Positions 1 to 8,125 of a stretch of 64,000 nucleotides of DNA are shown one piece after another (position 1 is the first letter of the stretch; every line of letters starts with the position of its first letter). The translations under genes and the position numbers were made by a program. The stretch lies in contig NZ_QMDX01000005.1 in assembly GCF_007421925.1 (NCBI RefSeq), positions 186,001 through 250,000 of the forward strand, written 5' to 3'. The notes below the pieces were generated by a model that saw nothing but the letters and a program-made list of their open reading frames with translations, made no database searches and had not been told where the DNA came from. The DNA is from Haloglomus irregulare (GTDB lineage Archaea > Halobacteriota > Halobacteria > Halobacteriales > Haloarculaceae).

Positions 1-865
1 CATCCCGGGCGACGTCTCCTCGCAGTACGTGACCGCGCTGCTGATGGCCGGCGCGGTCACGGAGGCTGGCGTCCGCGTCGGTCTGACGACCGACCTCAAG
101 TCGGCGCCCTACGTCGACATCACGCTGGAGGTGCTGGACGCGTTCGGCGTCGAGGCCCGGGCGCTGGACGGATCGGGCGCTCCCCTCGACGGCGCCGCCG
201 ACGGCACCGCCGCGCTCGCGGTCGGCGGCGGCCAGTCCTACGACCCGACAGACGGGGCGTACCGGGTGCCCGGCGACTTCTCCTCGATGTCGTACCTGCT
301 CGCGGCTGGGGCGCTCGCCGCCGACCCGGACGGGGCGCTCGTCGTCGAGGGGGCGAAGCCGAGCGCGCAGGGCGACGCCGCCATCGTCGACGTCCTCGAC
401 CGGATGGGTGCCGACATCGAGTGGGACCGGGGCGACGGCCGCCTGACGGTGCGGCGCTCGTCACTCTCGGGTGTGGAGGTCGGCGTTGCCGACACGCCGG
501 ACCTGCTGCCGACCATCGCGGCGCTCGGCGCGGCCGCGGACGGCACCACCCGCATCACCGACTGCGAGCACGTCCGGTACAAGGAGACCGACCGCGTCAG
601 CGCGATGGCCGAGGCGCTGGGTCGGATGGGTACCGTCGTCGAGGAGGAGACCGCCGAGCTGGTCGTCCACGGCGGCGAGACCGACCTGACCGGTGCGACC
701 GTCGACGGCCGCGCCGACCACCGCATCGTGATGTCGCTCGCCGTCGCGGGCCTCGTCGCCGACGGCGAGACCCGGGTTCGGGGCGCCGAGCACGTCGACG
801 TCTCCTTCCCCGGTTTCTTCGACGCGCTGGACGACCTCGGCGCGGACGTGGGCCGCGAGGAGTAG
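1..865 (+). CDS. aroA: 3-phosphoshikimate 1-carboxyvinyltransferase (EPSP synthase), 5'-truncated
   Basis: This is the C-terminal two thirds of EPSP synthase, which transfers enolpyruvyl from PEP to shikimate-3-phosphate in aromatic amino-acid synthesis. The frame is already open at base 2 and reads [17 protein letters not shown], the substrate-binding segment normally in the middle of the enzyme, so the start lies outside the window. Further family signatures are [14 protein letters not shown] (containing the catalytic-base Asp), RYKETDR and [13 protein letters not shown]. It ends in TAG at 863-865. The gene that follows on the opposite strand has lost its stop codon and reads antisense into this one. 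Identification is secure; only the upstream boundary is missing. Confidence 0.95.
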   Translation, partial: IPGDVSSQYVTALLMAGAVTEAGVRVGLTTDLKSAPYVDITLEVLDAFGVEARALDGSGAPLDGAADGTAALAVGGGQSYDPTDGAYRVPGDFSSMSYLLAAGALAADPDGALVVEGAKPSAQGDAAIVDVLDRMGADIEWDRGDGRLTVRRSSLSGVEVGVADTPDLLPTIAALGAAADGTTRITDCEHVRYKETDRVSAMAEALGRMGTVVEEETAELVVHGGETDLTGATVDGRADHRIVMSLAVAGLVADGETRVRGAEHVDVSFPGFFDALDDLGADVGREE

Positions 866-1514
866 TCGCCTCGGGGGACGACCTCGTGAATCGGCGTCGC
901 CTCGACGCGGCGCAGGTGCTCGCCGACGGCCGTCGCGGTGAGTCCGACCTCGTTCGCGATGTCGGCGTGGGTCGCCTCCCGCGGTTCGCTGTAGTAGTCA
1001 CAGTCGATGCCCGCCCGCAACATCTCGCGCTGGCGCTCGGCCAGCAGCGAGAGCATCCGCGTGCTGCCGGCCTCGTACCCCCGCCCGCTCGATGTCGAAC
1101 CGGATACTGCCGGGTGACGACCCGAACACCTCCGGGATGGTGCTCTCCTCCGCGATGAGCGTCACCCGGGGCCGGCCGTCCACGGTGAACAGCATCGACA
1201 TGTCGATGGCGAACTCGTACTCCTTGCGGAGGTCGAGCGGCCGCTCGACCAGCGGCGTGGGCTCGAGATGTGAGTGGAACAGGACCGTCCCCGCGGGCCG
1301 CCTGGTGACCGATGGCCTCGCTGTGCCCCTCGAACAGCTCCATGACCCGGTCGGGGTCGCCGCTCACCTCGAACACCACCACCGGGGTCCCGTCCGCCAG
1401 CCGGTCCAGTTGGTCGACGGCCTCGCGACGGCCCCCCGATTCCTCCAGCAGCACCGCATCGAGCGGCCGGAAGAGCCCCTCGTCCGGCCGTATCGTCCCC
1501 GTCGCGGAACGCAT
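866..1514 (-). pseudogene. Bacterio-opsin-activator-type HTH regulator, frame-broken
   Basis: The pieces together form a haloarchaeal HTH_10-type regulator spread over three frames. Frame 1 starts at ATG 1514 (MRSATGTIRPDEG...) and runs to about 1300 (DRVMELFEGHSEA). Frame 2 covers about 1315-1083 (RRPAGTVLFHSHLEPTPLV ... SIRFDIERAG). Frame 3 covers about 1080-870 (YEAGSTRMLSLLAERQREML, then the HTH ATHADIANEVGLTATAVGEH). The second break lies in a G run (C run on the plus strand, about 1079-1083). No stop follows the HTH; frame 3 continues antisense into aroA as far as 238. A TATA-like box (about 1541-1547) sits the usual ~27 nt before the ATG. This is either a decaying regulator or a gene hit by assembly indels. 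Confidence 0.7.
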
Positions 1515-1644
1515 ACGAAGTCCATGGGTACGCGGAGTGCTAAACGCCGTCGGGGGCGATTGCCGGCTCGATTCCCGGTATTTCTGGCGAGAAGCTGGCG
1601 TAGCCAATCAATGGCAAACTTTAGACGGGTATTACGAGACAGTC

Positions 1645-1657
1645 GAAAAACCGGTGG
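1645..1657 (-). terminator. T-rich transcription stop after ndk
   Basis: Read on the minus strand this is CCGGTTTTTCG, about 30 nt after the ndk stop codon. Haloarchaeal operons commonly end at such U tracts, so it is the likely end of the L7Ae operon transcript. Confidence 0.4.
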
Positions 1658-1682
1658 AGCGCCCCGCCGTGGGAGCGGCCCG

Positions 1683-2162
1683 TCAGAACTCCGCGCTCTC
1701 GTAGACCCAGCCCTCGGTGGACTGGTCCCAGTTGACGAGCTCCTCGTCGTCGAAGAAGAGGGCGATCTCGCGCTCGTTGGCGCCCTCGTCCTCGTGGTCG
1801 GAGCCGTGGATGACGTTCTGCCCCAGGTCCAGCCCCAGGTCACCGCGGATGGTGCCCGGCTGGGCCTCGGCGGGGTCGGTCGCGCCCATCATCCGGCGGA
1901 CCTGCCGGGTGGCGTCGGCGCCCTCCCAGACCATCGCGAACACCGGCGCGGCGGTGATGAACCCCACGAGGTCCTCGAAGAACGGCTTGTCCGCGTGCTC
2001 GCCGTAATGCTCCTCGGCGAGGTCCTGGTCGATCCGCATGAACTTCGCGCCGACCAGTTTCAGGCCCCGACCCTCCAGCCGGGAGACGACCTCGCCGATG
2101 AGGCCACGCTGGACGCCGTCGGGCTTGACCATCACGAAGGTGCGCTCGTCGTGATGACTCAT
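1683..2162 (-). CDS. ndk: Nucleoside diphosphate kinase
   Basis: Nucleoside diphosphate kinase transfers the gamma phosphate of NTPs to NDPs through a phospho-histidine. The 159-residue protein has the family's usual length. It starts MSHHDERTFVMVKPDG with the ATP-binding Lys13, and carries the catalytic His119 in NVIHGSD. It is the last gene of the L7Ae-S28e-L24e-NDK operon, an arrangement conserved in many archaea. Its ATG at 2162 overlaps the rpl24e stop by 4 nt (ATGA), which implies translational coupling. The Asp/Glu-rich surface fits a salt-in cytoplasm. Both assignment and start are secure. Confidence 0.97.
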   Translation of the reverse strand: MSHHDERTFVMVKPDGVQRGLIGEVVSRLEGRGLKLVGAKFMRIDQDLAEEHYGEHADKPFFEDLVGFITAAPVFAMVWEGADATRQVRRMMGATDPAEAQPGTIRGDLGLDLGQNVIHGSDHEDEGANEREIALFFDDEELVNWDQSTEGWVYESAEF

Positions 2163-2569
2163 GCCTCGGTCTCCTCCTCGAGGTCGTCCTCGGGGTCGGC
2201 GGCCTCCTCGGACGCGGTGTCGGCGGTCTCGGCTTCGACCGTGGCGTCCCCGGTGGTGTCGGCGGGTTCGGCCGACTCGTCCTCCGTCTCGTGGTCGTCC
2301 TCGGACGCCCCCTCGGCGGTGTCGGGTTCGGTCGCCGCGTCGGTGCTCGCCTCGGCCGTGGCGGCCTCGCTGGCCTGCTGGTTCGCCTGTGCGGCCTGCC
2401 GGCCGGCCTCCGTCCAGCCGACGTTCCGGGGCTCGCGGCCCTTCTCGGCCGCCCGCTCGCATTTGGCCGAGCAGAAGTGTTCGGTGCTGCCGTCCACGCG
2501 GACGAACATCGTGCCCGTCCCGGGCTCGATGTCGTCCCCGCAGAAGTCACACTCTCGCGTTCGTACCAT
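2159..2569 (-). CDS. rpl24e: Large ribosomal subunit protein eL24 with acidic C-terminal extension
   Basis: Residues 1-60 form the eL24 zinc domain, starting [19 protein letters not shown] with zinc ligands Cys7, Cys10, Cys33 and Cys37 and the NVGWTEAGR segment. Typical archaeal eL24 ends soon after. Here about 75 further residues follow, almost entirely Ala, Glu, Asp, Thr and Ser, and predicted to be disordered and strongly negative, for 136 residues in total. The ATG at 2569 overlaps the rps28e stop by one base (TAATG), and the 3' end overlaps ndk. The core is certain. The role of the tail is unknown: it could be a haloadaptation or an interaction surface. Confidence 0.95.
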   Translation of the reverse strand: MVRTRECDFCGDDIEPGTGTMFVRVDGSTEHFCSAKCERAAEKGREPRNVGWTEAGRQAAQANQQASEAATAEASTDAATEPDTAEGASEDDHETEDESAEPADTTGDATVEAETADTASEEAADPEDDLEEETEA

Positions 2570-2793
2570 TATTGACCTCCGATGGAATCCGCTTCGCGGG
2601 CGGTCTCGCGCAGCTGTACGACGTCCCCGACCCGGACGGGACCGAGGACGTTTCGCGTGATGATGCGGCCCTGGTTCGACCCCTCCCGGATGCGGCATTT
2701 GACCTGCATGGCCTCGCCGTGCATCCCGGTCTTGCCGACGATCTCGATGACCTCGGCCGAGGTCGCGCCGGACTCGCCTTCCTCGGCGGACAT
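2569..2793 (-). CDS. rps28e: Small ribosomal subunit protein eS28
   Basis: This 74-residue protein is part of the 30S subunit. The signature stretch [20 protein letters not shown], followed by [18 protein letters not shown], is diagnostic of eS28, an OB-fold protein near the mRNA exit. An acidic N-terminal arm (MSAEEGESG) is added, as usual in haloarchaea. It lies 1 bp downstream of rpl7ae and its stop overlaps the rpl24e start, so the operon is very tightly packed. Confidence 0.96.
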   Translation of the reverse strand: MSAEEGESGATSAEVIEIVGKTGMHGEAMQVKCRIREGSNQGRIITRNVLGPVRVGDVVQLRETAREADSIGGQ

Positions 2794-2794
2794 C

Positions 2795-3157
2795 TTACCG
2801 GAGTTCCTCGATCTTGTTCCCGATCTCCTCGACGTCCGTGGTCGCCTCGCCGGCGTCCACGATGGCGGCCGCGGCGGAGCCGACCTCCAGGCCGGCGGCG
2901 CGCCCGACGTCGTCCTGTTCGCCGACGAAGATGTACGGGATGCCCTTCTCGTCGCAGATGTCGGGCAGATGCATCACGACCTCCTCCGGGCTGACGTCCT
3001 CCGCGACGAAGACCAGCATGGCGTTGCCACGCTCGACCGCCTTCGTCGTCTCGTTGGTACCCTTCTTTACCGAACCGGTGTCCCGGGAGACCTCGAGCGC
3101 CTCGAGGGCGTCGTCCTCGAGATCGGCCGGAACGTCGTAGTCGACGTATACTGACAT
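2795..3157 (-). CDS. rpl7ae: Ribosomal protein eL8 / L7Ae, kink-turn RNA-binding protein
   Basis: This 120-residue L7Ae-family protein binds kink-turns in 23S rRNA, and in archaea also in C/D and H/ACA guide RNAs and RNase P. The RNA-binding signature [14 protein letters not shown] lies at residues 31-44, followed by the [13 protein letters not shown] core. It heads the L7Ae-S28e-L24e-NDK operon. Unlike most genes here it has a strong Shine-Dalgarno sequence, GGAGGTGA (minus strand, 3165-3172), 7 nt before the ATG at 3157. It is therefore translated from a leadered mRNA, which fits control through the 5' leader. Confidence 0.96.
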   Translation of the reverse strand: MSVYVDYDVPADLEDDALEALEVSRDTGSVKKGTNETTKAVERGNAMLVFVAEDVSPEEVVMHLPDICDEKGIPYIFVGEQDDVGRAAGLEVGSAAAAIVDAGEATTDVEEIGNKIEELR

Positions 3158-3320
3158 GATGTGTTCACCTCCTGTACGCGGGCTCGCGCTCCCCCGCCGG
3201 TTCGGGCCCGCTGGCCCTGGCCCGCCCGTGAGACCGCGGGGGGCGTGTCCTGAGAGGCTAGGAGCATCACAACCCGGTACAGGCTGTACACGTTCGTTCC
3301 CCGTCGGCACGTAAAAGCGT
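3158..3320 (-). promoter_or_regulatory. Leader and promoter region of the L7Ae operon
   Basis: A TATA-like CTTTTACG (minus strand, about 3309-3316) would give a leader of about 130 nt. The leader contains GTGATGCTCCT (minus strand, 3260-3270). Its CTCCT can pair with the AGGAG of the ribosome-binding site (3169-3173), and its TGT with ACA just after it. This leaves GA-containing internal loops on both strands, a layout reminiscent of a kink-turn. A GTACA-GGC-TGTAC inverted repeat lies at 3277-3289. The structure is inferred by eye, not computed. Confidence 0.35.
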
Positions 3321-3446
3321 GTATGAACGCGTCTCCGCCGTGACAGCCGGCCGCACGACGACCGGACCCCCGGCGCCACCGACAGGGCGCCGGGACGGCC
3401 GCCCCCGGCACGAACCGTTATCCGGCCCGGCCGCGCAACTGGGGTC

Positions 3447-4322
3447 ATGCCCCCCGAGACGTTCGACATCGGTGGCGACCTGACGGTCAACCGACTCGGC
3501 TTCGGCGCGATGCGCGTCTGTGGCCCGGACATCGTCGGCGCGCCCGACGACGAGGCGAACGCCCGGCAGGTGCTCCGCGACGCGGTCGACCACGGCGTCG
3601 ACTTCATCGACACCGCGGACGCCTACGGGCCCGGGACCAGCGAGCGGCTCATCGGCGAAACCCTGGCGCTCGACGGGGCCGTCGACGACGGCCGCGACCG
3701 CGTCGACGCCGAGGACGTCGTGGTCGCGACGAAGGCCGGCCTCCTCCGCAACGGCGACGGCGACTGGCTCCGCCACGGCGCTCCCGACTACATCCGTAAC
3801 CAGGTGCTGGCCTCGCGCGACCGGCTCCGGGTCGATACCATCGACTGCTACCAGTACCACGCGCCCGACGAGGACGTCCCGTTCGAGGAGGCCGTGACAG
3901 CGTTCGGCGAACTGAAAGACGACGGGTTCGTCCGTCACGTCGGTCTCTCGAACGTCACCGTCGACCAGCTGATGACCGCCCGCGACCACGTCGAGGTGGC
4001 GACCGTCCAGAACCAGTACAACGTCGCCGACCGCCGGGACGAGGACGTGCTGGCGGCCTGCGAGGCCCACGGTATCGGGTTCATGCCGTACTTCCCGGTC
4101 GGGGCGGGCAGTCTGGGCGCGCTCGCCGAACCCCTCGACGTGGTCGCCGCGAACCACGACGCCAGCCGCTACCAGGTGGCGCTCGCGTGGCTGCTCCACC
4201 ACTCGGACGTGACCCTGCCCATCCCGGGGACGAGCGACCGCGACCACCTCGCGGAGAACGTCGCGGCCGCCACCCTCGAGCTGGCCGAGTCGGAGGTCGC
4301 ACGGCTGGACCGCGTCGCCTGA
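3447..4322 (+). CDS. Aldo/keto reductase
   Basis: This 291-residue TIM-barrel NADPH-dependent oxidoreductase has the full AKR catalytic tetrad: Asp55 and Tyr60 ([11 protein letters not shown]), Lys96 (VVVATKAGL) and His138 (CYQYHAP). The C-terminal segment [12 protein letters not shown] is the usual nucleotide-binding element. The substrate cannot be read from sequence; the family reduces aldehydes or ketones. It is followed after 3 bp by a LarA-type gene, so the two are probably co-transcribed and may act on the same hydroxy- or keto-acid. An A/T-rich GTTATCC lies about 27 nt upstream of the ATG, consistent with a leaderless start. Confidence 0.9.
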   Translation: MPPETFDIGGDLTVNRLGFGAMRVCGPDIVGAPDDEANARQVLRDAVDHGVDFIDTADAYGPGTSERLIGETLALDGAVDDGRDRVDAEDVVVATKAGLLRNGDGDWLRHGAPDYIRNQVLASRDRLRVDTIDCYQYHAPDEDVPFEEAVTAFGELKDDGFVRHVGLSNVTVDQLMTARDHVEVATVQNQYNVADRRDEDVLAACEAHGIGFMPYFPVGAGSLGALAEPLDVVAANHDASRYQVALAWLLHHSDVTLPIPGTSDRDHLAENVAAATLELAESEVARLDRVA

Positions 4323-4325
4323 CCG

Positions 4326-5546
4326 ATGTCCGAACTGCCGCTCGGGGACGGGACCGTGACGTTCGATCTGCCGGACTGCGAGGTGGACGTGGCCGAGCCG
4401 GCCGGCGGCGAGGCGGTCGACCCGGTGACGGCCGCCCGCGAGGCGGTCGAGGACCCGCACGGGCCGCGGCTCTCGGAACTGGCCGACCCGGACGACCTCG
4501 TCTGCATCGTCGTCACCGACGCCACCCGCGCGACGCCCGACGGCGTCCTGCTGGACGCGCTCCACGACGAACTCGGGCGCGCGGGCATCCCCCGGGCACA
4601 GGTCCGCGTGCTGGTGGGCCTTGGCCTCCACCGCCCGATGACGAACGCCGAACTCCGCGAGTCGCTGGGCGAGCACGCCGACCGTGCGGTCAACCACGAC
4701 GCCGACGAGGCGGTGCCGGTCGGCGAGGTCGACGATGTCCCGATCGAGGTCCACCCGACCGTCGCACACGCGGACCTCGTCGTCTCGACGGGGATGGTCG
4801 AGCCACACCAGTACGCCGGGTTCTCCGGCGGCGCGAAGACGGCCGCCATCGGCGCCGGCGGCGAGCCGCTCATCAGGCACACCCACGGACCCGGGATGCT
4901 GAGCCGGGCCGGCGTCCGCCTCGGCCGCGTCGATGACAACCCGTTCCGGGCGGCGGTCGACCGTGCCGGGGACGTACTCGGCCTCGACTTCTGCGTCAAC
5001 GTCACCCACGGACCCGCGGGCATCCTCGACGCGGCCGCCGGCCGGCCGCGGGCGGTGGTCGAGGACCTCGCCGCCTCCGCCCGCGACGCGCGCTCCGTCG
5101 CGGTCGACGGCGGCTACGACGCCGTCCTCGCGGGCGTCGGCGCCCCGAAGGACGCCAACCTCTACCAGACGACCCGCGCGTTCACCTACGTCACCCTCGG
5201 CGCCCGGAACCCACTTGAGGAGGGGGGTCGTGTCGTCGTCCCGGCGGCGCTGCCGGAGGGCGCCGGCGAGGGGACGGGCGAGCAGCGGTTCTACGAGCGG
5301 CTCTCGGCGGCGAGCGACGCCGACTCGCTGTACGAGTCGATGCGCGAGGGGTACGAACCGGGCGCCCAGCGCGCGTTCGTGGTGGCCCGCGCGCTCCGTG
5401 AGCACGACTGCTACGTGACCGACTCGACCGCCCCGGGTATCGTCGAGGACTGCCTGCTGGACGCCCGCGACTCGGTCCCGGACGCCGTCGAACCGGGGAG
5501 CCGGGTCCTGCTGGTGCCGGATGCGCTGAACACGCTCCTGACGTAG
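4326..5546 (+). CDS. larA: LarA-family nickel-pincer hydroxyacid racemase/epimerase
   Basis: This 406-residue protein belongs to the lactate racemase LarA superfamily. The residues that make the enzyme work are all present: His102 (GLGLHRPMT) and His161 (EPHQYAGFSGGAK) as the acid/base pair, Lys171 (GGAK) for covalent attachment of the nickel-pincer nucleotide, and His185/His187 (IRHTHGPG) in the Ni-ligand region. In the family the enzyme racemises D/L-lactate or related 2-hydroxy acids by transient hydride transfer. It follows the aldo/keto reductase by 3 bp, implying a shared substrate. No larB, larC or larE cofactor genes lie in the window. Lactate is only the default substrate. Confidence 0.85.
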   Translation: MSELPLGDGTVTFDLPDCEVDVAEPAGGEAVDPVTAAREAVEDPHGPRLSELADPDDLVCIVVTDATRATPDGVLLDALHDELGRAGIPRAQVRVLVGLGLHRPMTNAELRESLGEHADRAVNHDADEAVPVGEVDDVPIEVHPTVAHADLVVSTGMVEPHQYAGFSGGAKTAAIGAGGEPLIRHTHGPGMLSRAGVRLGRVDDNPFRAAVDRAGDVLGLDFCVNVTHGPAGILDAAAGRPRAVVEDLAASARDARSVAVDGGYDAVLAGVGAPKDANLYQTTRAFTYVTLGARNPLEEGGRVVVPAALPEGAGEGTGEQRFYERLSAASDADSLYESMREGYEPGAQRAFVVARALREHDCYVTDSTAPGIVEDCLLDARDSVPDAVEPGSRVLLVPDALNTLLT

Positions 5547-5840
5547 CTGTCGCCCGGGTGGCCCTCGCAAAAACGGTGTGGGGGGTGGGAGGGTCTTGGG
5601 GGGTTCGACCAGCCGCGTGCCCGGTCGTGTGACCCTTCGGATGCGGGGGGGTCGAGTCGGACCCGCGGCGCCGGCGGACTGACATGGGAGCGCCGTCCTG
5701 TACAGCGGGGATACCGACAACCCCGATTTAGTGGTGACGCGGGAGGATGCAGTATGTGACGACGGGGCCAGTCCCGCCCGGCGCACATGTCCCAGGTAGT
5801 GGGACATCCGAGGACCGTGGACGCTGCGCGGCCGTGGCGC

Positions 5841-6629
5841 TCAGGCCGGGTCGAGTTCGGCGCGCTGGTCCGTGAGGGGGGTCGCCCCCGAGACGACCTC
5901 GGTGTACCAGCCCTCCCCCCACGTCCGGAGCGATTCGTCGGTCGAGTGCAGGCACGCGCGGAACTCCCCCCGCCCACCGAAGGCCCCGAGGAACACCGCG
6001 CCGTCGCAGAGCGTCAGCCCGGCCGCCAGCGGATCCTCCGTCACCACCGTCGTGACGTTCGGGGCGTTCACGGCCAGCTCCATGGTCTCGGGATACGCCT
6101 CGAACGCCTGCCGTACGGTCGGCTCGTGGTGCACCAGTTCGATGTCCGTGCCGGCCGAGACCACCGGCTCGAACGACCGGACGAACTGCGGGGTCAACAC
6201 CGGGCAGAGCCCGCGGAGCCGCTCGGGGGCCTCGGGGAGCCGGTCGACGAAGAACTCCGTCGCGGCCTGTGGCTGGGTCCGAGTTCCTACGGCCACCTCG
6301 CCGTCGAACGGGAACGGCAGGTCGTCGGCGCGTTCGAACTCGGCGAGGAACTCGCTGAACCGGTCGCTCCGGTCGACGACCCGCGCGAGCCGTTCGTCCT
6401 GCTCGACGACGTGCTGGCCGGCGGCCGTCAGTTCGTAGCGGGCGTCGCCGGCCTTGTGCACCCAGCCGCGCTCCTCGAACCCCGCCAACGAGCGGTGGAC
6501 CGCGGAGCGCGACGCGCCGGTCGCGTCCTGCAGGTCGCTCGGCGTCCGCGGTGCCTCGTCCAGCGTTCGCAACACCGCCACCCTGCCGGTCGACGCTGCC
6601 AGGAACTCGATTCCCTCTCTCGCATCCAT
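5841..6629 (-). CDS. FilR1-like winged-helix transcriptional regulator (copy A)
   Basis: This 262-residue regulator starts MDAREGIEFLAASTGRVAVL. It has an N-terminal winged helix (about residues 15-85; TPSDLQDATGASRSAVHRSL is the recognition region) and a C-terminal sensor-like domain of the kind found with COG4742/FilR1 regulators. The next minus-strand gene upstream (7156-7944) encodes a paralogue of identical length with near-identical motifs (RFSEFL..F.RADDLPFPFDG, EFRACLHS). ATG 6629 is supported by an AACCGTTTTG promoter element about 27 nt upstream. The signal it senses is unknown. Assignment to the FilR1 family is by architecture rather than a search. Confidence 0.85.
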   Translation of the reverse strand: MDAREGIEFLAASTGRVAVLRTLDEAPRTPSDLQDATGASRSAVHRSLAGFEERGWVHKAGDARYELTAAGQHVVEQDERLARVVDRSDRFSEFLAEFERADDLPFPFDGEVAVGTRTQPQAATEFFVDRLPEAPERLRGLCPVLTPQFVRSFEPVVSAGTDIELVHHEPTVRQAFEAYPETMELAVNAPNVTTVVTEDPLAAGLTLCDGAVFLGAFGGRGEFRACLHSTDESLRTWGEGWYTEVVSGATPLTDQRAELDPA

Positions 6630-7155
6630 ACTACAACTCGTCGGCCACCCGGGCAAAACGGTTCCGGCCGCCCATCTCCTCGGCGACTCGGTCCGTCCCT
6701 CGGCGAGCCTTCGTCGTCGCACGGACACCACGCGACCGGGGCCCGTTCGTGACGGACCTGACGAGGCGGACCTCGCGGTCGACCGTCCGCCCCTCCGTTC
6801 CGAGCCCGCACGTGGTGCCGGTCGTGCCGGGCACACCGAACAGGCTGGTCTACTGATTCGACGGGACTCGGCCGTGTGCGTCGACCGGATGCCGTGGCGG
6901 CGTCCGACGGCCGCCGACGGGTGAAGCAGGAGGGCCTACCGGTCCAGCGGGAATGGCCGCTGGCGGCCCGATTCCCCCCCCCCTCTGAGGCGCACCCCCC
7001 ACACCCCCCGGTGTGTGAGTGCGCACGTTCGGGACCCCACGCCCCGGCCCGGTGCGCCAGGGATGGCCGTCCCACCTGATACCGCGACCCACGGGTACCA
7101 GTATCAACCGGGGCGGCCAGTTCCGGGATTCCGAACTGTTCCGCCCCCCGGAACA
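6630..7155. other. Intergenic region between the two FilR1-like genes
   Basis: This stretch of 526 bp shows no credible gene. It holds the promoter of the downstream regulator at its left end and long C runs around 6975 and 7000. The short frames present have no promoter and non-coding composition. Confidence 0.6.
6651..6662 (-). promoter_or_regulatory. Leaderless promoter of FilR1-like copy A
   Basis: The minus strand reads AACCGTTTTGCC with the T run centred 27 nt before the ATG at 6629. The same element precedes the other copy, the acyl-CoA ligase, a phosphotransferase and the uS10-like gene. Confidence 0.6.
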
Positions 7156-7944
7156 CTACCCGGGGGGACGCACGCCCTCCGTGTACCGGCTCAGCGGCAC
7201 CGAATCGGACGACTTCCGGTCGAACCAGCCGGCGGCCCACTCGAACAGGTCCGCATCGGCCGAGTGCAGACATGCCCGGAGGTCACCGTGTGACCCGTAG
7301 GCCTTCAGGAACACCTCGCCGTCGATCAGCGCCAGCCCGGAGTCGATGGGGTCCGGGACCACATGGATGGTCACGCCCTCGCTCGACACGGCCAGCTCGA
7401 CCATCCCCGGATACGAGTCCTGCATGTGGCTGGCGAAGTCCTCGCTGTAGACGAGTTCGACGGTCGTTCCCGCCTCGATAGTCGGTTCGAACGAGTCCAC
7501 CAGCCGCTGTGTCAGCACGGGCGAGAACCCGCGGAACCGGTCGGCATTCGCGGGAAACCGTTCGAAGAGGAACGTCTCGGCCGCTTGCGGCTCGGTCGGG
7601 GTCGAGACACAGACGTCCCCATCGAAGGGGAACGGGAGGTCATCGGCCCGGCCGAACGCCGAGAGGAAGTCGCTGAACCGGTTGCCGCGTTCGACAGCCG
7701 TCGTCAGCTCCTCGTACTTCCTGAACACGTGACGCCCCGCTCCGGTCAGGGAATACCGCTGCTCCTGCTTTCGAACCCAGCCGTACTCCTCGGCCCCCGA
7801 CAGCGCACGATGGATGGCAGTCCGGGAGGCCCCGGTCCGGTCCCGGAGTTCGCATGGCCGACACGGCCCTTCGGCGAGCTCGCGGAGTACCGCGATACGG
7901 CCGTCTGAGCCGGCCAGGAAATCGATTCCCTCTCTCGCGTCCAT
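7156..7944 (-). CDS. FilR1-like winged-helix transcriptional regulator (copy B)
   Basis: This 262-residue paralogue of the 5841-6629 regulator starts MDAREGIDFLAGSDGRIAVL. The winged helix (RPCELRDRTGASRTAIHRAL) is followed by the shared linker RFSDFLSAFGRADDLPFPFD and a ligand-type C-terminal domain (GEVFLKAYGSHGDLRACLHS). The two copies are tandem, face the same way and have matching promoters, indicating local duplication, but copy B is not obviously in one transcript with copy A because 526 bp separate them. ATG 7944 is chosen because the promoter lies 27 nt upstream; an ATG a few bases further upstream is out of frame. Confidence 0.85.
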   Translation of the reverse strand: MDAREGIDFLAGSDGRIAVLRELAEGPCRPCELRDRTGASRTAIHRALSGAEEYGWVRKQEQRYSLTGAGRHVFRKYEELTTAVERGNRFSDFLSAFGRADDLPFPFDGDVCVSTPTEPQAAETFLFERFPANADRFRGFSPVLTQRLVDSFEPTIEAGTTVELVYSEDFASHMQDSYPGMVELAVSSEGVTIHVVPDPIDSGLALIDGEVFLKAYGSHGDLRACLHSADADLFEWAAGWFDRKSSDSVPLSRYTEGVRPPG

Positions 7945-7964
7945 GTCGGCATCTACTCCCCAGT

Positions 7965-7977
7965 GGATAAAACGGTT
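7965..7977 (-). promoter_or_regulatory. Leaderless promoter of FilR1-like copy B
   Basis: The minus strand reads AACCGTTTTATCC, with the T/A box about 27 nt before ATG 7944. It fixes the start of the regulator. Confidence 0.6.
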
Positions 7978-8125
7978 CGGGCCCCCAGATACCCGCGGAT
8001 GTGGCCCCTCCTCGCCGGTCCCGCTCAATGTCGAGGGGTTCCGGGAGTACCCTCTCGGTTCCCGTCCCACTCCGTTCCGGTGGAGTGACCCGTCGCGCTG
8101 GTCGCAGCTGAGCGACGCCGGAGGG

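Noticed and set aside
3267-5807. 846-codon open frame on the minus strand over the aldo/keto reductase and LarA genes
   Set aside because: It is the antisense shadow of two genes with intact catalytic motifs; long antisense frames are expected at this GC content and it has no domain.
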